Source: Saccharina japonica (taxonomy: Eukaryota > Sar > Phaeophyceae > Laminariales > Laminariaceae). Taken from it: a DNA stretch of 64,000 nucleotides. Positions 59,851-64,000 of the stretch are shown here, in pieces. How positions within the stretch are numbered: position 1 is the stretch's first letter; each line of letters begins with the position of its first letter. The DNA is taken from contig MEHQ01001000.1 of the NCBI GenBank assembly GCA_008828725.1, forward strand, positions 252,868 through 316,867, given 5' to 3'. Position numbers and translations under genes: made by a program. Below the pieces are notes generated by a model, which was given only the letters and a program-made list of their open reading frames with translations, was not told the DNA's origin and made no database searches.

Positions 59851-60973
59851 AGACTTGACAAGCTCATGAGCCGTAGCAGGCTTTCCGACGGGACTTGTAA
59901 CGTAAAAATCTCCACAACACTCGTACTGGTACAGTGGGATGAACATCGAGTCGATATCCCTATTCCTGGTCTCGGTTCTCCAATTATGGTGTGTGTTGGT
60001 GTAGGCATCTTGTAGAAATCTGGTAGTAGATACCCAGTAGAAGGATTTACCTGTTTTTCCAATCTGCAGCACCTTCTACCACCAAGTACACACATCGCGT
60101 GTACCAAAGGCGCTGCGGAATGGGTGTCACTCGGCGCGAAGACCTCTATACGGTGAACAACACAAAACGGCAATGAAATCTCACGTGAGATAGGGTGATG
60201 ATCGAATGAATGATTTGATGGATTGCGTGCGCGTGTGCGCACTTCAATTCGCTTTCCTCCACGTATGGAGCTATTGGACACTGACCTCATGAAGTGTAGA
60301 GCTACTGTAAAACAATGTACTTATAGACTAAACTTGCACCGCCGTGCACACCTCTGACTGCACGCCAGGAATGGACGGTCTGCACTTAGCTATCTCGCTA
60401 TCTTATTATTCCCGTCTTCCTATCCCCTGGGTTATCCCGCCCTGTCGACCCCGCCCCGCCCGCACAAGCCTGCTTCAAAAACGTAAAACTGGGGGGCACG
60501 GATTGATTTCTGCATCGTTTCCGGGCCCATCATGACGGAGCTCCATCCGTCTACATGCTCCCTCACCCGCCCCCGCTCCCACAAAAAACTTCACCCTTCA
60601 CAGATAACCAACAACCATTTACATACTAGAGAGAAAAGGATTTGTGGCACGCAGTTTAATCGATCGGTCAAAAGACAAAAAAATGCCAGAGAACTTTTTG
60701 CTCTGACCGAAAATCCTTGGTCGACGGCTGACGTCATTCAAAAGGTCTTTTGGAGCATTTTTTTTCTCAGGCAGTTGTTTTGACCAACAAAAAAAGCTGC
60801 GAGCCACAAAATCCTACTCTACATATAGACTCGTCCATCACTAGATACTATGCTATTCATGGATACAGATAGATGCCGTCGTCGTTACGTGGCCCCTCGC
60901 CGCCCCGCCCCCGCCCCCTCTCCCCACTACACCACCACTATCACCATCACCACTTCCCCAACCGACCAAGCGA

Positions 60974-63900
60974 TCATCGTGATGGTGGCCGATGTCTACC
61001 GCGTATTCCTTGAGCCCATTCACTCCTGTTACCACCCGAGTCCATTTCCATCGGCTCCGTCCTAAGAGCGGCCGCAGCCGCGGCAGCGATCGCGGCAGAT
61101 GGCAAGGCAGACTCGCTCGAATGCCTCATGTGCGTCCGAGGCGATCTCGTCTCACTAGGACGGGTGGTACGGACGGTGTCGGACGTCGTCGTGCCGCTCG
61201 TGGAGCAGGCCATGGATGTAGTCATCGGTGTAGACATGGCATACGAGCCGCCATCTCGACCAGTCGCGGTCGATGCGGAAGCCGGGCTGAGGCCTCCGAG
61301 ATCCAGCGCACTACTACTCTTGCCCACCGTGCCGTTGACTGCAGCACCGAATCTGCCGGGGTTGGCACCGTCACCAGCTGAAGGCCTCTGCCCCATAAGC
61401 TCTGACACCTGTTCGTGTCGGGACAGCAGAGTGCGCCAAAAGCAAAAAAAACAAAACACGAAAGGCAGAGATCAACGAAGATGTACATAGCATCCTGGTA
61501 ATTTTACGCCACTGTTGTAGAATCATGAGTTATATGTACGTACTTAGCATCGGAAGTTCCAAGTCCGCCTTTCCATGGGCACGGTAGGATGGCGGCGCTG
61601 TCAGTCAACATAAGCAGCTGCAACCGTAAGTAGCCACGGTCGGCGACTTCAATTCCCTCGGAAGCTGTGACACAAGACACCCACTATTACTACTCGTAAT
61701 ATGCATAGGCGCGCACCTGGCGTAGAGGAGGAAGACGAGCTGGGTCCAGCCCACCAGACCCACCACCTTCACGCGACCGTGCTCCTTCGGAGGTGGCTGG
61801 TGGAGAGAGCATCGGCGCGGACAGTACCTTGTGCATCGGCATTGTCGCCATGTCGTGAGCACTCGTGTGCGCTGGCGCCATCGCCACCACGGTCGCAACT
61901 GCCGCGCTCACAGATGTTACTCCAGGGGTACCCATGCCTCTCGAACCATCGGTACCACCACCTCCTGTCCTGAGGTGGTCGACTGCCATCGCGTCAATCC
62001 CTGGGAAAGGGGGGGCGGCGGTTCCGTTGCCGGGTGGGGCCGTCGTTCCAGCGGCGGACGATGTTGACACCAATGGCGACAGTCCCTGCGTGCGAGAGAG
62101 CGGAAGGTGAAACGGGCCAAAAACACGTACTTTCATCAACGACTAAATCGGCATCAGCCGAAACGGAATACTTTGGTGCCAATCAACTTTATCATACCGG
62201 AGAGTGGAAAGGTGTCGTCGTTCATCCCACGACAGCACCCCAACCCGCGAACACGGGTCATCATTCAATCATTCAGCCAAATATACAGGGCGGCAATCGC
62301 GTTTCGGCGCTCTTCATGGGGTGCAACAAGTTGAGCGCTCCCCGAGCCAAGGCGCTAAGGGGAAGCAAGTATATATATATAATAACAATCACCTATGTTA
62401 ACGGCCGACGATGCGAACGACTCCTCGCGTAACTAGGCTGCCAATAACTCCTTGGATTAATCTAAAAGACGACAGTGCTATTCATTGTCGTGTGCTGATA
62501 CCCCGACGGCTAACATGCAAGAAATATGTGCCACCTTCGCGAATGTGGGGGACCGCATGAAGGCTAGCCCCTCGGGAGACGAGGCCGACGAAGAAGAAGG
62601 GGGCGCTGTAGCCACCGCAGTCGCAGTCGACGCCACCGTTCTTTTCGTGATCGAGGTCGTCTGGAAGTTGTCGATCAGCTGGGACATGACATTCCGCTGA
62701 GCTTCCTCGCTCAAGAAGCGGAAGTACGGAAGGACTGACAACGGCACCTGGCACACCATCCAATAAGAAAACACGGTTTTAGTGACACATACCGCGTTCG
62801 GCTACTCGCGGCAATCGGCAGAAACTTCTCTCGCGAAGGGAACGCACATTCCGTGCACTTGCCAAGTCACAGAGCGCTCCGTTAACATGCACGCACTGTC
62901 AACACATACCACAAACAAAATCCCGTTTGTGCTCGAATATCTCGTACCTGCTCTCCTTTCTGCATCCGTGTCCCTTGGCGTCTTGTTTCACGCACTGCTT
63001 GAGAAACAGGAGACTCTGCAGTAGCCGACGGGTAACTCTGCGTGTGGCACCATCATTAAGCGGCGCGATTGACAGGCGTGTAGCGAACACATGGATAGAA
63101 TTAGCTCATGGTGTTCTGACCGCTCTATTATTTAATAGTATGGGCCGTCTGGAATTTATCGAAAACCCACGATGCCTGACAATTCGACTTATGCGAACAT
63201 GACTCTATTCCCTTTTGTTTTTTGCTGTTTTTGCCTTTAAGAGAAAAGGTTGAGATCTGGTCAAATAACGAGATACTCCAAGAAGTTCCTTAAAAAGCTC
63301 GGAAGCACCCCCCCCCCAGCGAAAGGCGGTAGACTCAAAAGTAACACGCTGCTTAAGAACAACCTGATTGAAGCACGCGAATCTTTCCTCCCTCCCAAAA
63401 ACGCACAAGCTGTATACCGGTACCTAGCAAGCAACATGGGGTAAAATGCCTTGGTTCCCCTAACTTCGCACCGCTGTGACCAAACTTCCCGATGTAGCTC
63501 AAGTAACAAACAACACGCTTCGCACAACTATTCGCACCATTCGCACCTGTGCTGCCGATGCTGAAGCCGGGTCGATATCGACGTTGTTGGCGCTTGGCTG
63601 CCCTAGAGCGTCGTTGGCGGTGAACCGTGCGTTGTCGTTCGAGCTGAAGGGGCTGGTGAGGAGCAGCTGCGAGAGGCTCGCGTTGCCAGCGCCTTCTCGC
63701 TTCACGCTCGAATTGGTGTCGATCTGTACCAAGGATGCAACACAACGCCAAAAACGAACGTAACGTCACACGTCACTGAAAGGAAAACAAACCACTGTAT
63801 GACCCCGCCCAACAGAGAAGCTACCCATGCATTGGGATCACATCCCAATTGACATGTACACGGCTGTGAACAATGTCGGCATCATGTTGGGCCTGTCTGC

Positions 63901-64000
63901 AGTCGGTCATCACAACTCACCCTCGGTGGTCGAAGCTGACTGGCCACCCCAAGAAGAGCGCCCATCCCCCCCTCTCCAACTCCAGGAACGGCAGGGGCAG
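60974..64000 (-). CDS. hypothetical Ser/Ala/Gly-rich low-complexity protein (5' end off window)
   Basis: Five exons on the minus strand, all with phase-0 GT-AG introns: 64000-63921 (partial), 63723-63547, 62747-62535, 62085-61717, 61408-60974 (TGA). About 424 residues are seen. No known domain is recognised. The most ordered part is VPLSVLPYFRFLSEEAQRNV with MSQLIDNFQ following (exon 62747-62535), predicted helical. The rest is Ser/Ala/Thr/Gly/Pro-rich (SSSSASSPEG, AAIAAAAAAAL), typical of disordered regulatory proteins. Consistent splice sites, clean phases and stop-free exons support a real gene. Function is unknown; a transcriptional or scaffold role would be a guess. The missing N-terminus may carry the diagnostic domain. 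It is convergent with WDR59. Confidence 0.65.

Larger units (their letters stand above)
56439..60973. other. intergenic between convergent WDR59 and right-edge gene
   Basis: The last coding residues and 3' UTR of WDR59 probably lie in the first few hundred bases; an exon at about 56,864-56,926 is possible but not convincing. The rest has palindromic tacgta/accaggta words and homopolymers. An isolated open stretch at 57,540-57,724 has no recognisable domain. Confidence 0.4.

Overview
This is an intron-rich nuclear contig from a eukaryote, most likely a photosynthetic stramenopile of brown-algal type. The evidence is: (1) genes broken into many short exons with GT-AG (and two GC-AG) introns of about 0.1-3.3 kb; (2) a nuclear gene for plastid ribosomal protein S1 whose N-terminus carries a signal-peptide-like stretch ending in a Gly-Phe-Ala-Phe motif, the hallmark of import into red-algal-derived secondary plastids; (3) TTAGGG-type interstitial repeats; (4) dense short interspersed repeats. 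Nothing looks prokaryotic or viral. The assignment is an inference from sequence features, without a database search.

Layout. 1-3.9 kb is repeat-rich and non-coding: a 153-bp palindrome, inverted telomere-like repeats and a GC-rich minisatellite. 3.9-11.87 kb (+) holds a FAD-dependent monooxygenase of the kynurenine-3-monooxygenase-like group (8 exons seen, N-terminal exon(s) not found). 11.9-19.5 kb is intergenic, with a degenerate copy of the monooxygenase last-exon tail, tRNA-derived SINEs, a run of N, and a 1.43-kb duplication flanking that gap. 19.48-28.02 kb (-) is the plastid S1 gene (10 exons, 448 aa, reconstructed without a frame break). 28.28-32.81 kb (+) is a GH1 beta-glucosidase (10 exons, 474 aa, both catalytic Glu present), divergent from S1 across 266 bp. 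33.92-35.23 kb (-) is TMEM208/SND2 (3 exons, 161 aa). 35.58-56.4 kb (+) is a GATOR2 subunit of the WDR59 family (about 28 exons; WD repeats, RWD domain, C-terminal zinc domain with poly-Gln/poly-Glu before it), head-to-head with TMEM208. 56.4-61.0 kb is intergenic. 60.97-64.0 kb (-) is a low-complexity Ser/Ala/Gly-rich protein of unknown function, running off the right edge.

The genes do not form a pathway. They are unrelated housekeeping/metabolic genes arranged as two divergent pairs (S1/GH1 and TMEM208/WDR59) and three convergent tail-to-tail spacers. The unusual content lies in the non-coding DNA: a tRNA-derived SINE family (six copies), a TA-flanked MITE nested in one SINE, a repeat family ending in poly(C), long dG/dC homopolymers, tandem duplications that copy exon ends or splice sites, and at least one clear assembly artefact (a 19-bp Tn5/Nextera mosaic end). 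I found no convincing previously undescribed multi-gene system.
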